The translations under genes were made by a program, and so were the position numbers. Positions 12,131 to 27,259 of a DNA stretch of 64,000 nucleotides are shown here, piece by piece. The stretch lies in NCBI GenBank assembly GCA_023974075.1, contig CM043797.1, positions 28,537,523 to 28,601,522 on the forward strand, written 5' to 3'. The DNA comes from Chaenocephalus aceratus. Lineage: Eukaryota; Chordata; Actinopteri; Perciformes; Channichthyidae. The number at the start of each line of letters is the position of its first letter. Position 1 is the first letter of the stretch. The notes under the pieces are model-generated. The model ran no database searches. It was not told the DNA's origin and saw only the letters and a program-made list of their open reading frames with translations.

Positions 12131-13848
12131 TGCCAACAATCAGGCGAGATATTTGATAGTTGGTGCTTGAGAAGACTAAACATTTATCTGCAGATCTCTA
12201 TAAAGTATATTAATTACTCGTTATTCTCTACTAATAGTTAATTACAAGACATCTATCAATATGTGTGTACCTCCACCATTAAACTGTCAAATTCTGCACA
12301 TTTCTTATACTATCTACATACATAAGAGTATAATTAATGTGTATAATATCAGTTAAAATAAGTGCTTCAACATAGTTAACATTGCAGGAAAGCAATATAT
12401 TAGACGTTAAGTACTTTCTCAGGCTTAATATTTATCTGTAGAGATACCCCCAAAGCTTTTTTCTTATTTGAAAGAAGACCTTAACCTAAAGTATTATTTA
12501 ACGTTTAAATAGAGGTTAATTAGTTTGTCTGTTTTGCACATCCTCCTATTAATATCTTTGTACATCGTGCACTAAACTGTTTTATTGTAGAGATCACTTA
12601 CAGTATCTTCTTGATTTGTTATATTCTATATTTCTATCACAGACCTTCTACTTTCCCCCTATGAAAGTATGTACTCTTAATATTTTTTTCATCAAATAAC
12701 ATTATTCAACAAAAATAACATTATTCAACAAAAATAATTCAATAACGTACTTTAACCACTAGGCGGTGCACACAAGGTACACACAGCATACTAATAATAA
12801 CTTTGTATTAGGACACTTATGTATGTATAACATCTGAAGATGTGTAGTTTTATTCATGTTTTTACATAATTTTACAGGATATTGCTATACTATTTCTCAT
12901 GCTTTACTTCTACACATTCATATCTGAGTTGTCACAGACAGAAAGGCATATCCGTCATTTAATGGTAAGCTATTGAAATTGTGATTCCATAGATGTGTCT
13001 CCCATCACCCAAATCCCCTGACTATTCTCTCAACTCAGTATTTACATTCTTATATTCAAAGAAAATCAGTCCTTTTCTATCAGTTGTTCGCCGTTATGGT
13101 GTAAATGTAACCTATCGACCAATTGGATCAAATATAAAAGACAGCCGAATTAGTGTTGATACTGCAAGGAGACGTATTTTGTGAAAAGAAATGCAAGGTG
13201 TTGTTTAATTGTAGATATATTTATGATCCACGTCACATATTCAGTTTTGGCGGCAGTTCTCCTGTTTGTCCAGAAGTCTTCTCATCAGGGCTCTATAAAT
13301 AAAGAACTACAGCAGATGTGTAATATTTAATGCAGCCGAACTGTGTATTACAATGCCGTTATGTGATGACTTCCAAAGAGAAAAGCAAGAACACTCGGAA
13401 TAAAGTATTATTATTATTTCTTATTTATTTTTTTTGGATATCATATCGCATTAACATCATATCCCAACATGCATTGCGGCTAAACATCCAATCAACGAGC
13501 TTCAAGCTGAGGATCTTGGGTAATCTGTTCAGTGGGTTTGTGTGTATTCTCAAAATGTCCCTTATAGGCCTACGTCTGTTTCCGGTGACTTTATTTACGG
13601 CTAAAAAGCCCAAGATTATAGAATTATAATATATAATAATAAATAAGGAAAAAAAGATTTTCAAAAATACAGATTTCAGTATTTTGAGGCTCTAAGCCTC
13701 ATTTATTTTCCTCACAGACGGGAAAAAAAGTCTGACATTATACGATTTAAAATAAAAACATAAAACACTGGCATGTAATTTACGTTAGAATAAATAGAAT
13801 GGTTTTGAATAATAGATGAGAGTAAAATCGCTGTCATTTGAACGGCGA

Positions 13849-13974
13849 TCAAGCCTGAAGCCACAGAGATCTTCTGTTACTGTCCTTTCTTCTTAGAGGA
13901 AGTACAGAAACACGTAACTCTGGATTTGTTTTAATGTTTGAGGTGCAATAAAAAACACAGCAGCTTTTCGGCAT
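13849..13974 (-). CDS. THAP-domain N-terminal exon, right arm copy (open, partial)
   Basis: Minus-strand frame of 41 codons beginning MPKSCCVFYCTSN and including NPELRVSVLP and the aromatic segment SLWLQA, which matches the conserved order of a THAP domain (first Cys pair, Pro, then Trp). The frame is open across the conserved part, where the left-arm copy is broken. It ends at TGA (13,851-13,849), before the C-terminal Cys/His ligands, so a splice to a further exon would be needed. None is evident. It is best read as the retained first coding exon of the element's transposase gene. Confidence 0.55.
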   Translation of the reverse strand: MPKSCCVFYCTSNIKTNPELRVSVLPLRRKDSNRRSLWLQA

Positions 13975-14325
13975 GTTAAAAACTATTATTTTCTGCCTCG
14001 CTCATGAGAGTAACAGCTGGCGAAATTACAGCCTCGCCTACTGATTTCAAATGTGTGCTCTAAAATGATATTTATAAATGACTATTATCATTATTATAAG
14101 CAAGACAATAAATGGCAAAGATATGTAGAAAATAAACGTATTTAAGATACGTTCATAAGAAACGTAACGTGGGAGAAAATATGCTTCTAGAAGATATGTA
14201 GAAAATAAACGTATTTGAGATACGTTCATAACGAACGTAACGTAGGAGAAAATACGTTTCTTGCTTAACGTAATTGAGAATGCAGTTTAGTTCTGTGGGA
14301 ATGTAATTTTTAGGAGACAGGGTTG

Positions 14326-16780
14326 TCTCTTGTGTCCTCTTCCAGCCTATCTGCACCCAAACTGCAGATGTGACTTTAGGGAAAACTCTCACTAAGGAAA
14401 CCCTTCATACTGAGGGGAGTAAAAGCATATCAGTTTTACCTGTGTTACCACTAAATATTACAAAGGAAACCCATCATCACAAACCTATTGCTAAAGCTCA
14501 GTAAGTGCTTATTTTAGAAATATAATGTCTTTAATACTAATAATAATACATTTGATTTATATAGCGCTTTTCCTGGTGCTTAAAGTGCTTACATTCAGAG
14601 GGGGGTAGAGGTATTTAACCTCAAATACTTTACTACTGACCTATTTTAAAAGAGGAGTCAAATGTCTGGTGACATGACATGAGGTTATCTGACACCACAT
14701 GGCCACTGCATCTTGGTTTTGACCAAATAAATCTCTTCAATCTTTATTTACATCAGCTTAGGTGACCACCACGCTTTGTCAGAGAGACATTAAAGCATTT
14801 TAAGACATTGTTGTTAGCAAATGGGTTTTGTGATGGGATGGCTTGGATCCCAAGACAAATGTCCCGCTTCTCTCATCACAACAAAATCAGCTCTCCATAT
14901 ATTCAACACTCTTCAGACACTCTTCCGAACCACATAATTATCATTGTAACTTGAAAGAACATATAGACTGTAATAAAAAAGGATGGATGAAAAACAAAGT
15001 CCAGTGAGTGATTTCCCACATTAATAATTGGTGCAAAACGTAAAATAAATAAATAAAATTAGATTGCCAAACTATTGGTATGGATACTTGGCCTTGCAAC
15101 ATGTATATTCAATTTCAAATGATTTCCCTTTCTCCATCATTATTCATGAACAACTGTCTCATCCCATCCCATATGATACACAACCACTGTTTGTGTGTGT
15201 GCATGCTACTGTAGGTGAAGGAAAATGTTGCAACTGCTTATATATGGCAGCATACTTTATGAGAACACTTTAAGAGCTCTCACATCAGCCACTTAATATG
15301 TATATTTAATTAAGTGCCTCCCAGGGTTTATCATGAGTGAAGAAAAAAACAACGAACAAACTTCTCATGCTAGTTTGTAAGAACTTAAAGCACCCAATCA
15401 TGACGGATGGCTATACAATTATATAGAGACAATCGCACCATGGGAACCTAACCATTTCTAGCAAAGGAAGAGAACTGAACTAGTTCACCTTCTCAAATAA
15501 AAAAGCATCTGCCTTGAAGCTATGCCTCATTCTGTGAGTAAAACAGAACAGAAAGGTCATCAACAAAAACAGCAGCGAGCATGAGTATGTGCAAGAGTTA
15601 GTACATGAATGATTGTTAAGAATTACTTAGCTACGCACTTAACAATAAACCAGCTGCTTACATTAATAAGTTATTACAGTGAGAGGGTATACTTCTCAGT
15701 ACCAACAAAAAGCGTCAATTTAGTCTAAAGTTATATAAGGATCTCATTACAGTTTCACTGCATCTGCTATTTACTAACTACTTTGTATCTTTACTTGATT
15801 GAAAGAGATTGATAGGATCCTTTTAGAAGCAATCTGCAAAGGCACCGAAACCCGTAAAAAATAGTGTAATTTGTTTCAGAAAATGGAAATGTTTCAATGT
15901 TAAACAAACATTTAATTTGTTTTACAGTGCAACCGTCACCAATAATATGCTATTTAAATATATTTGCAGACATATATATGCATGACAAAAAAGTAAAACC
16001 AGGACACAATTAACAAAACCAAAATATAAAGTAAGGTGACTCCTCATATAATGGATTGGCGATATTTTAACAACATACCAGGCAGCAGTGTTATGGAAAA
16101 CTGACACCAGCTGCATCAGCAGCCACATAGTAAAACAGTGATTTTATAAAGTTTTTAAGATACAATTAGCCAAAAGCAGCACAATAAGTGCCCTAAATAT
16201 AAATTGTGATTTCAACAGAAATGAAAATAAGACTTTTTTGCCCCATGACAAATCTGAAGCTGAAACTGGAGATCTGTTTGCTGTTGTTCATCATGAAACA
16301 CTCACATCACAGCATCATTACAGAGAGGCTAGACTGCTGGTTTCACTACACATCTTTGAGCTTATAGAAAACCTTATGCACAACCTGATGTTTTAAATAT
16401 TATATGTAGATGGAAAGACAGTTCAACCACTAGGTAAATGGTATACAAAATGTATTAAGTTTACAATAGCTGAAATATATACTTTGTAGACTTTTCCTAC
16501 ATGAAACAAACAGTATCTAAATAATTCAAGATTTCAAAGTTACAAACAATTCCACCCATCCAGCACAGTTGGATACTTTAGTAATAAAAGTCATCAACTT
16601 AAACGTATCAATTGCTATCATTTTAGTTTCCCTGCTACTTCATGTTGGACAATAATTAACAACAATTACCAAAATAGATGCCTAGAGCTTGTGTTGGGTT
16701 AGAAGAGATTGAAGAGAGCATCTTAATTAAATATCAAGAAGCCACAAACATGAAGCAAGAAAAGAGAGTGGTACCTACTG
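14326..16780. other. Noncoding DNA with one LINE/SINE tail fragment
   Basis: No splice-bounded coding exon was seen. A TTTATATAGCGCTTTTC motif near 14,556 resembles an inverted fish L2/SINE tail. The rest is AT-rich unique sequence, probably intron or intergenic DNA upstream of the C14orf132-like exon. Confidence 0.5.
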
Positions 16781-16782
16781 CC

Positions 16783-16990
16783 GGCTGTATGTGAAGAAAG
16801 AGATCAGTTGTGGTGTTCCTGTCTGTCCTGTCCCACACTCTGACTCAGGCTGAGTGCGTCTGAGAGTAAGCGAGCAAGCAGAGCTTCATGAGAGCCAGAG
16901 ACTGAACTCCATGTGGGAGGGAGATAGTGAGAGAGCAGAGAGAGATCCCTCCCAGTGAAAGTAGAGAGTTGAGTGCAAACTGGGAGACCA
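16783..16990 (-). promoter_or_regulatory. Candidate promoter/5' exon on the minus strand
   Basis: A GC-richer block rich in GAGAG and CTGACTC motifs ends, on the minus strand, in CCGGCA followed by a good donor (GTAGGT, just below 16,783). Its position upstream of the C14orf132-like exon on the same strand would suit a 5' UTR exon, but the link is inference. The ATG within it (16,910) opens only a very short frame. Confidence 0.3.
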
Positions 16991-17089
16991 TGTGGGTGAC
17001 ACAGATTTAGGCATTCTGGTTTTTCTGTTGTGTGTGTGGGGGGGACTTAGAGACAGATCACACCAGTGAAGGTGTGTAACTAGGTGTAT

Positions 17090-17236
<147 letters not shown>

Positions 17237-17837
17237 AAAACAGCTGGTGTTCGTAGACTCACGCAGCACAGACTACAGTATTTTAACATTGATGTCAACA
17301 TGGCCCAAAACTGTTTATAGACTTTTGACCAAATGATTATACACCAACTGAATCAAACAGCCACAACCAGCCATATCTAGAAACTGATATTTGTGGACAG
17401 ATAACGAGAACAATGTTTACAGTGCAGCAAGCACGACTTTTCCAAATTGATGTATTTTCTAGTACTTTAAAGAGGAATTCGATGATGTTTCAGTGAAGCA
17501 TACGGCTTTTTTTATGACCACTTGTACAGTCTACTTAAAAAATTGTAATTCTCAAACTTCTTCTTTACTGGAAAACAACTCAATTGCAAACAGAACGACA
17601 GGGTGACTGAGGTTATGACGTCACACAAATCCTAAATCAGATTTGAACGAACAGCAATGTGAGCACATGGCAGTCGACTCAGCCTGCTGAGGCACCGGGA
17701 TGATCAGCTTTTCTGTGTTCACATCTGGGACAATGTGGACAAGCACGAAACAGAAAGTAATCTAATCAAAAAAGAAGCTTCCTGCATGTGTAAATAAATG
17801 CATACATGTACATATGGCATGCATCTGTGTACATTGG

Positions 17838-17947
<110 letters not shown>

Positions 17948-18993
17948 TATATTAATAGCATGAATTTGAATGCATGGATGAATGCTTATGCACAGGTTAG
18001 AGAACATGTGTCTTTCTGCTTGTGTGCATCAAGCTGTGTGAATCGATTCATAAAACAGATGTCCTGATATGTACATTGTACCAAAGTCAGGTTTCGATTA
18101 CCACTGTTTTACCACTACTTATCAAATGAAATTATATCACACAAAAATATTCTTTGTTTCAGAAACTAATGTTTTGTAACAAGACAGTATGGAGTATAGT
18201 GTTTCATCTTGAAAGCAATGAATGTATATGGAAATATATGTTAGGAATGAATTCTTACAGTAATAGCCTCCTTCAACCAGCATTTTCACGCACATTCAGG
18301 GTTTTAAAACACATTAAGAGCCACTTAAATAGGCGAGAGCCACTTTATTCATTGCCTCAAAGACTGTTTTGATACGAGGTGTTTTGCCTCTGTTTGATTT
18401 GATTTATTATAGGTCAGACATCACCATAGCACAGCGCCAGAAAGCGGGGGGAAAGGAGCAGGTCCACCTACAGTAGGTTCATGTTTATATCACTATCAAT
18501 CGGAGCTGGAGTCAATAAATACCCATCCTGCAGTCATTTCCCCTGGGATTGAATGTCCATTCTAACCTTTCCCACTAAAGAAACAAATGTGAGTTTAGTC
18601 ACATTTAACTTCTTGGTGACAACCTGTAACATACTTGTATCACTCTTTCTATGCCTTTGCTAACATTTATAGTGCAATTTTGACCATATTTCTTTCAAGG
18701 ATTCTCCCTTCCTTTTCCTCAATATTCCATCCCTTCATCCCTAGTATTATCCCAATCCAGGCAGAAAGGACATCCTGGTACAGCGTGCAGTGCTGCTCAT
18801 GGGATTAGAGTCAACAACATATACAGCTCCGGTCCTCCAACTCTCTGAAAATGAGAAGTGTTTTTTGCTGCATGGCGTATCAAGTGCACAACATAACTTT
18901 TGTGTATAATAAGTGGGCATATGAGTCTGCTTCCTGTGCCCATCTGTGAGTGTGTCCTGTGGGGGCTTATATGGAGGAAGCACATGTCTGTAG

Positions 18994-19140
<147 letters not shown>

Positions 19141-19208
19141 AGAAAGTGACGGTTTCTCAAGTTATATAATGTTCTTCTAAGTGGAGTTTCAGATACTGCC
19201 TTTGGTGA

Positions 19209-19230
19209 TGACACACTTACACACTTACAC

Positions 19231-19324
<94 letters not shown>

Positions 19325-19396
19325 TTTATACACACACAAGTCACAAATGAGTGCTCACACATATGGATCAGTGACACACATTCATCTATCACCCGA

Positions 19397-19473
<77 letters not shown>
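19209..19473. repeat. (CA)n microsatellite complex
   Basis: Two CA tracts (about 19,230-19,320 and 19,399-19,473) are separated by about 80 bases of mixed sequence. They are the reverse complement of the TG tract just upstream. Confidence 0.95.
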
Positions 19474-19479
<6 letters not shown>

Positions 19480-20500
19480 AGGAGGCTGGGGGTTATTTAA
19501 AATGAGAGGAGTTTGTGCGTAATAACATAATTGTGGGTGACAACATTTTTTTCACAAGCTAATTGTTTCAGAAGCTAATAGTATAGCCCATGACTTGAAG
19601 TCTGCTTTTAGGGAAGGGGGAATATGTAAGCCTTGTTTTATCCAATACACAAGTTAGCAATAGGAGGAGGATCACACTTGCATGTCATATTTAAAAGATA
19701 AAAGAAAAAAGGGGGGAGGGGGGAGGGGGCAGAAAAGAAAAGAGATGAAAGGGTCAATATGTAGCCCCCGAGCAGCCAGATGTTTTTTTTCTTTCTGAAA
19801 CATCTGTCATTGAAGGAAGAACACAGAAAAAGTGAAAACAGCCTAAGAAAATACAGAAGTTATGAAGAGAGGAAAAAACCCTAAAAACCACGAGGAATCA
19901 AAACTAAAATGAAGTAAGACATGTAAGTGATGTATGTACTGATAAAACTTATATTTTAATTAATGTGGGTCTTTATAACTTGACTGAAATAAAATGATCA
20001 TTGCCTTCAGTGACCCTGACTTACTGTACAGATTTGCACCAAATGAAACCTACAGTAGTTTAAAAATAATCTGTCAAAACATTGGAAATATGTAATTCAA
20101 TTAAATGTTTTAATTTTCAATTAAATGACTTTTGAAGGTCTGCAGATACTTTCTTCTGCTGGCAGTGCATCTTATGAATGAAAGCTTATTTTAAAGAGTT
20201 AATTTTACTCTAAAACTAACATATGATTTTAACCTAAAATAAGGGACAACAAGCAAACCTAAACAAAGAAGTAGAAGCTACTAAACATATTTCCATTATT
20301 TCAAGTTATTGAGCCGTGAGATGAAAAGAAAATACTGCTGCTAGAAAATGTACAGAGGCGACTTTAGCCGGCTGGATTCATGTCAAGGATGGAGGGAACA
20401 AGAATAACTAAGGGAGAGGAAGGAAGACGAAGGAGAATAAGAGAGGAGACAAGCGTGAGAAGGCGAAGGTGTCCGTTCTGTAGGTTATTGTAAGCAAGAA

Positions 20501-20502
<2 letters not shown>
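19474..20502. other. Noncoding DNA with a G-rich patch
   Basis: No exon was recognised. A purine run containing repeated GGGGGAGG motifs at about 19,708-19,728 is the only notable local composition. Confidence 0.5.

Positions 20503-20538
<36 letters not shown>
20503..20538. repeat. (GA)n microsatellite at the 5' junction of the LINE
   Basis: Pure GA tract that ends exactly where retrotransposon coding sequence begins. The same repeat resumes at the LINE 3' end (22,377). Confidence 0.9.
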
Positions 20539-22561
<2,023 letters not shown>

Positions 22562-22660
22562 TTCGCTGGAGGCTTAAGAGCAGAGAACACCATTCACTGA
22601 CATCATTTAGTGACCTTATCCGGCTTTCATAAGACCCTTCACGCTTCAAATATGTACAAC

Positions 22661-22662
<2 letters not shown>

Positions 22663-22723
<61 letters not shown>
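22663..22723. repeat. (CA)n microsatellite
   Basis: Pure CA tract of about 60 bases. A shorter one of about 24 bases directly follows the LINE stop codon (22,183-22,205). Confidence 0.95.
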
Positions 22724-22724
<1 letters not shown>

Positions 22725-25459
22725 ACACATTCATTAGAGATGCAATTGGAAGTGCAAAGATGTTCCATCACATACAGAGGCCTATATGAGAAGGTTTCCT
22801 TTATTGGGCATCCCTACTTGGTTGAAGGTGCCACATAATGCTGTCTACTCAGTCATTTCTGGCAGGAGGCTCTGTTCTAACCATTTCAATCAATCAAAAA
22901 TGTAGTTGCATTAATCACAATAATAATCTCTTAATAATCATGATTCATCCCAGGTTTACAATAGTGTTGTTATAAAGAAACGACTGACGAACTAGTTTGA
23001 GAAATCAGAGATATTTTACTTTTGAACTATAACATGATTTCTGAATTATTGGCATGAAGTCAGATGGTTTTCCAACACTTTGCAAAAGCATCAATAAGCC
23101 TGCTGTCTTCGAGAGATGTTGCTGTGATTCCCCTCTGTATAGGCTAATGTGCGGGCATCAAAGGGTATCACACTGTATCGTATAATTGTTGCCGCTTTCA
23201 TATTCCTCGAGTGGTGACCTTGTCTGCTATCTCCTATAGAGTGCAACTTCAAGAAACTGGCTGGCGGTTGGTTTAGCAAAATGCCTATCCTCTGTTTTTA
23301 CCACACCTAAAGCGCAATTGCCATTTGTTATGGATTAAGTGTGCTGTTGCTTACCGATGTCAGTGGTCTCATGTCAGTGCAATACATGTAGCTTGCACTG
23401 ATAGGAAGTACCGGAGGAAGTTTGGGTCAAACTTGGTAATGTGATTAATTGGTTGTACGTGCCAAGTTTTCCATATTTATTGCGAGTGTTAATATGTTAA
23501 TGTTGACAGCCCTACTTTTACATTTAAGGGATGAAGCCCTCGAGTGGCAATAGGAAGTATGACAGGAGAAATAAGTCAGGTGAAATTCCTATAGAGGGAC
23601 AAGTCTGCATAGTGAGGACTGAGGTCCTGATACATTTTTGCTCTTAACTTTCATGTATTTTTCAATACCAAATGGTGTTTCTTTTTTGAAATAATGCTCC
23701 TATTTGGAGTAAAATAGACGATCTAGCTGTGTATGCTTTGGAAAGTGGCTACCGTGTGATTGACAGGTCGTTACCACACAGTGTTATCTGGTCTCTGGGT
23801 GTTATCTTCTTGAACTTTAACCCTTTCAATGTGATTCCAGTTCATGAGAGTTAATTGTAATATTTTGTTTGTCAAAAAAAAAAGTGTTTTTGGTTGTACT
23901 TTGCTCCACGCAATGCTGATTACAATAATCCAACCACATTTTGGTCACTTCCAAAATGCCAAACTCAGGGATTCCAAGTTAGATAATTTCACAGTGACTT
24001 TTTACTTATAATATAAAGTCTATGAACAAAACATGGAATGGACTGCAACACAGGAGACAGTATGTGGACTCACGTTTCCTACCGTCTATCGACATTGTTG
24101 TTTTTTAGCATTATAACGATTGTTCAATAATCTTATTCCAGAGATTGTAACAAAGGTACTGTAACAGAGGATGAGCCGCCCTGTTGACTGTTCCAAATGC
24201 ACAGCTTTAGCAACATGATTAAATGTACCATAAGATAAGCTTTAACTCACACAATACACTTATGTAATAGTGTTGCAGGTTGGACTGGAGAGTTGGGAGA
24301 TAAATGAAGCCCTGAAAATCTACCATAATAAAAATGCTACTACTGTATCTAATCTTCTTTTCCTAGATCAAATCGTTGGATTTACTCTGGAAAGGAGAAT
24401 TACAGCTTATACTATGCGTGCCATTGGTGACTCGTTTGCCTGTACCCTATGCCTAATGTGTTCAGCAAAGTCATAACCCCTGTTTATCATACAAGTTATC
24501 TCAACTCTGATAGCATGGCACAAAGAGGCTTTTTAGACTGACTCAAAAAAGAAAGAGCTCTTCGAGATTAATCGGATCAGCCGCCTGAAGAGATGTCCCC
24601 CTGAAGTACCTGATAAACTCTTTAGCAGATGGTAATCTGACCTAACACTCCATCAACCACACTTTGATTGACATGTCCTAATTAAGGCCAACCTAACATA
24701 TACTCCCAGACAAAAAAGAAGCTTCATATCGAAAAAGAGTCAGCTACACAAGGTCAGCCTTTGCTCCGTGTTTGAGCTCAGTGTCTCGGTCAAGGACTTT
24801 TCTTCAGGTATTGAAGGAGAAATACCATATGTATGTTGACATAAAAAACTAAAATATGAAATGCTTTCATAAAGAAATCTGAGATATAAAGACATTAATC
24901 TGAAATGTAGTGATGCAATTTAATGCAATAACTGTCTCCCTTTCATTTTATTGTACTGTAGACAAAGTTTGAAGGTGCGTTAAGTTTCTTTAGTAGGAAC
25001 GTTAAGGCGTTGCCTGCAAAGTGTGCAGAGAGAGACAGTTAGCACAGGGTGATTAAAGACCACATATTGAGCCCACCTGATTAACTATCTGAGAACAGAT
25101 GGCTATCAGATGAGGCTTTCCATCAAACTCCTTCAGCTGGACAGGGTTCACGTCTGGAGTAGACAGGCTCAGTGACAGCATTTAGGGGACTAAAAGGTAA
25201 ATTCAGCTTTCTCCAGACCAGGAGCCTAAAAAGTGGGCCGACATACTGTATCTGTGCAGACATCAAGAAAGACACGATTTTGCCTGTTTTTCTGAATTTG
25301 AATGTGAAAAACCTTTGAGAAGACTGTAATGTTTTTTTTCCAGTATTTGCACAGCTACAGTAGCCAGCTGATGTAGTACCTTAGAGCAGATGGTTATCAT
25401 GTGGGACGTGCTATCACATCTGCACAGCTGGACAGAGTACACTGCAGTACATAGGTTTC
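22724..25459. other. Noncoding DNA; one old hAT terminus
   Basis: No coding exon was supported. The sequence TTAATGTTGACAGCCCTA ending at about 23,513 is a right terminus of the same hAT family as 8,883 and 11,073. No matching left end was found, so it is a decayed copy. Confidence 0.5.
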
Positions 25460-25461
25460 TA

Positions 25462-25921
25462 CACTGAACAAAAATATAACACAGGTGTGCCTTAGGCTGG
25501 CCACAATAAAAGGCCACTCACCATAACCCCACCACCACCACCACAGGCCACTCGATTCACAACATTACCCTAACCCTAACCCTAACCCTCACACCAGATA
25601 CTGACTGGTTTTCAGACCCCCCCAATACAGCAAAAATGCACGTTTCAGAGTGGCCTTTTATTGTGGCCAGCCTAAGGCACACCTGTGCAATAATCATGCT
25701 GTCTAATCAGCATCTTAATACTGTATGCCACACCTGTGAGGTGGGATGGATTATCTCGGCAAACGAGAAGTGCTCACTATCACAGATTTTTTCAGATTCG
25801 TGAACATTATTTGAGAGAAATGGTTATTTTGTGTATATAGAAAATGTTTTAGATCTTTGAGTTCATCTCATGAAAAATGGGAGCAAAAACAAAAGTGTTG
25901 CGTTTATATTTTTGTTCAGTG
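25462..25921. mobile_element. Tc1/mariner-like MITE with an internal fold-back
   Basis: Terminal inverted repeats CACTGAACAAAAATATAA and TTATATTTTTGTTCAGTG are flanked by TA (25,460-25,461 and 25,922-25,923), the Tc1/mariner target. A second inverted repeat of about 39 bp lies inside (25,481-25,520 against 25,648-25,686, core GGCCACAATAAAAGGCCACT). The loop carries a CCA run and four telomere-like CCCTAA units. No transposase is present. Confidence 0.85.
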
Positions 25922-25923
25922 TA

Positions 25924-26981
25924 ACTCGGCACAACAGGACTGCTATCTGTGTCAAAACATCTTTTAGGTTTCTGTTTGGTATATTACACAGCTCCTGATA
26001 CACCTTAGCATCAGGAAGTATTTTTATTTTTTAAAGGTTTTTAAATCTCAGAGTCTACAAAAAGTGGAAGTGGGAAAACATTTACATTTGAATGATTTAC
26101 CACTTAAGCAGGCAGCTCACTGATTGACAGCATGGATTAAGATTAGATACATTGGAATTGCTATTTAATCAGAAATGTAATTAAGTGATATGATAAATGT
26201 ATAGACTCCTCACCTTTTATTTAGCTATGCATAAATGGTGGCTCAGTACAAGCTAAATCTCAATAACATCATCTTGTGTTTGGCTTCAAATGTTATCACT
26301 CTCAACTCTACTTACACCACTTTACACTTGTCATGAATGTATTTATTTTTAATTAGGTGGTATGATCACAGTTGGCAGTTGTATATGTTGAATGGCTCTC
26401 ATTGACATTTGTCAAGTTATAATTCTCAAACCTATAATTTTTAAAATATTCACTTCAATTTGCATCACAAACTTATCTTACTCTTTTACTTGCAGGAAAT
26501 ATTTGTTGACATCAAAGGACATTTAATAAAACATATTTCTCATTTAAAGACATAATTGTAGCAAACCAATCTTTTCACCAAACTATCATCCATATTTATT
26601 TCTGACATATAAAGGAAAAACCACTCGAACACTACTTGCACTTGAAGGCTACAGTTCAGCAAACACAACATATCTATAGGCTGCAAAGCTCTTCAGCCAA
26701 CAAAGGGCCTCAGTTGTAAAGCTCTGCCCTGAGGCTAGCTGAGGCTCCACATTATAGGTCAGAGGAGACGGAGAGAAATAGGACACAAATGTTTCACCAC
26801 GATGAAGAGCGATGATGAGATTGCTGCAGTGACTTTGATAGGAAGAAACAAACACACCGGCAAACAAAACAGAATCATTTATCTATTTTGTTAGCATTGG
26901 CTAATAATGTCTTGAAGATGAAATTCCCTCATTTTGTAAAGAATGTCATACGAACGTTGGAATACAAAATTGAGTGTATAT
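25924..26981. other. Noncoding DNA
   Basis: AT-rich with short scattered frames only. No repeat family or exon recognised. Confidence 0.5.
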
Positions 26982-27251
26982 TAGGGTGGTCCTCAAAATT
27001 GAATTCACCAGGAGAGTTTTCTTGACTAATAGAATGAATTCAGGGCGTTTGAGCTTAGACTTTCCGACTTTCAATTTTAAGGACCACCCTACATGAGGCT
27101 AAACGTCAAGGTTGATGAGGGAGGGGTAAATGCTGTTGGAATTTGAATAAAATTCACCAGGAGAGTTTCCTTGACTATCATAACGAATTCCGGTAGTTGG
27201 AGCTTAAAATAAATGAATTTGAGAATGTACATGGCACTAAGGACCACCCTA
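26982..27251. mobile_element. hAT-type MITE, 270 bp, with doubled structure
   Basis: Ends TAGGGTGGTCCT and AGGACCACCCTA with perfect 8-bp duplications GTGTATAT (26,974-26,981 and 27,252-27,259). A third copy of the right terminus (AAGGACCACCCTA) lies inside at about 27,079-27,091, and the block CACCAGGAGAGTTT occurs twice. The element therefore looks like two tandem half-copies sharing one outer pair of ends. Confidence 0.88.
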
Positions 27252-27259
27252 GTGTATAT

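Larger units (their letters stand above)
10130..14325. mobile_element. Long-inverted-repeat THAP (P-element-like or Kolobok-like) transposon with nested insertions
   Basis: A left arm of about 450 bp (10,130 to about 10,580, starting AACCCTGTCTCC) is repeated in inverse orientation at about 13,850-14,325 (ending GGAGACAGGGTT), with only scattered differences. Both flanks carry TCTCTTG (10,123-10,129 and 14,326-14,332), so the whole unit moved as one piece. A second, shorter inverted match (ATGCGATATGATATCC) lies just inside the arms at 10,607 and about 13,436. Each arm contains the start of a THAP-domain frame. The interior has no long ORF, carries a later hAT insertion, and is shared with 55,660-59,470. 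The THAP domain and 7-8-bp duplication favour P-like or Kolobok-like classes; the exact superfamily is uncertain. Confidence 0.8.

Noticed and set aside
19209..19473. CRISPR-like repeat array
   Set aside because: The periodicity is a plain dinucleotide repeat with no spacers, and the genome is eukaryotic.
25566..25589. Chromosome end or fusion scar from telomere repeats
   Set aside because: Only four units within a bounded MITE, so better explained as element content than as a fusion point.
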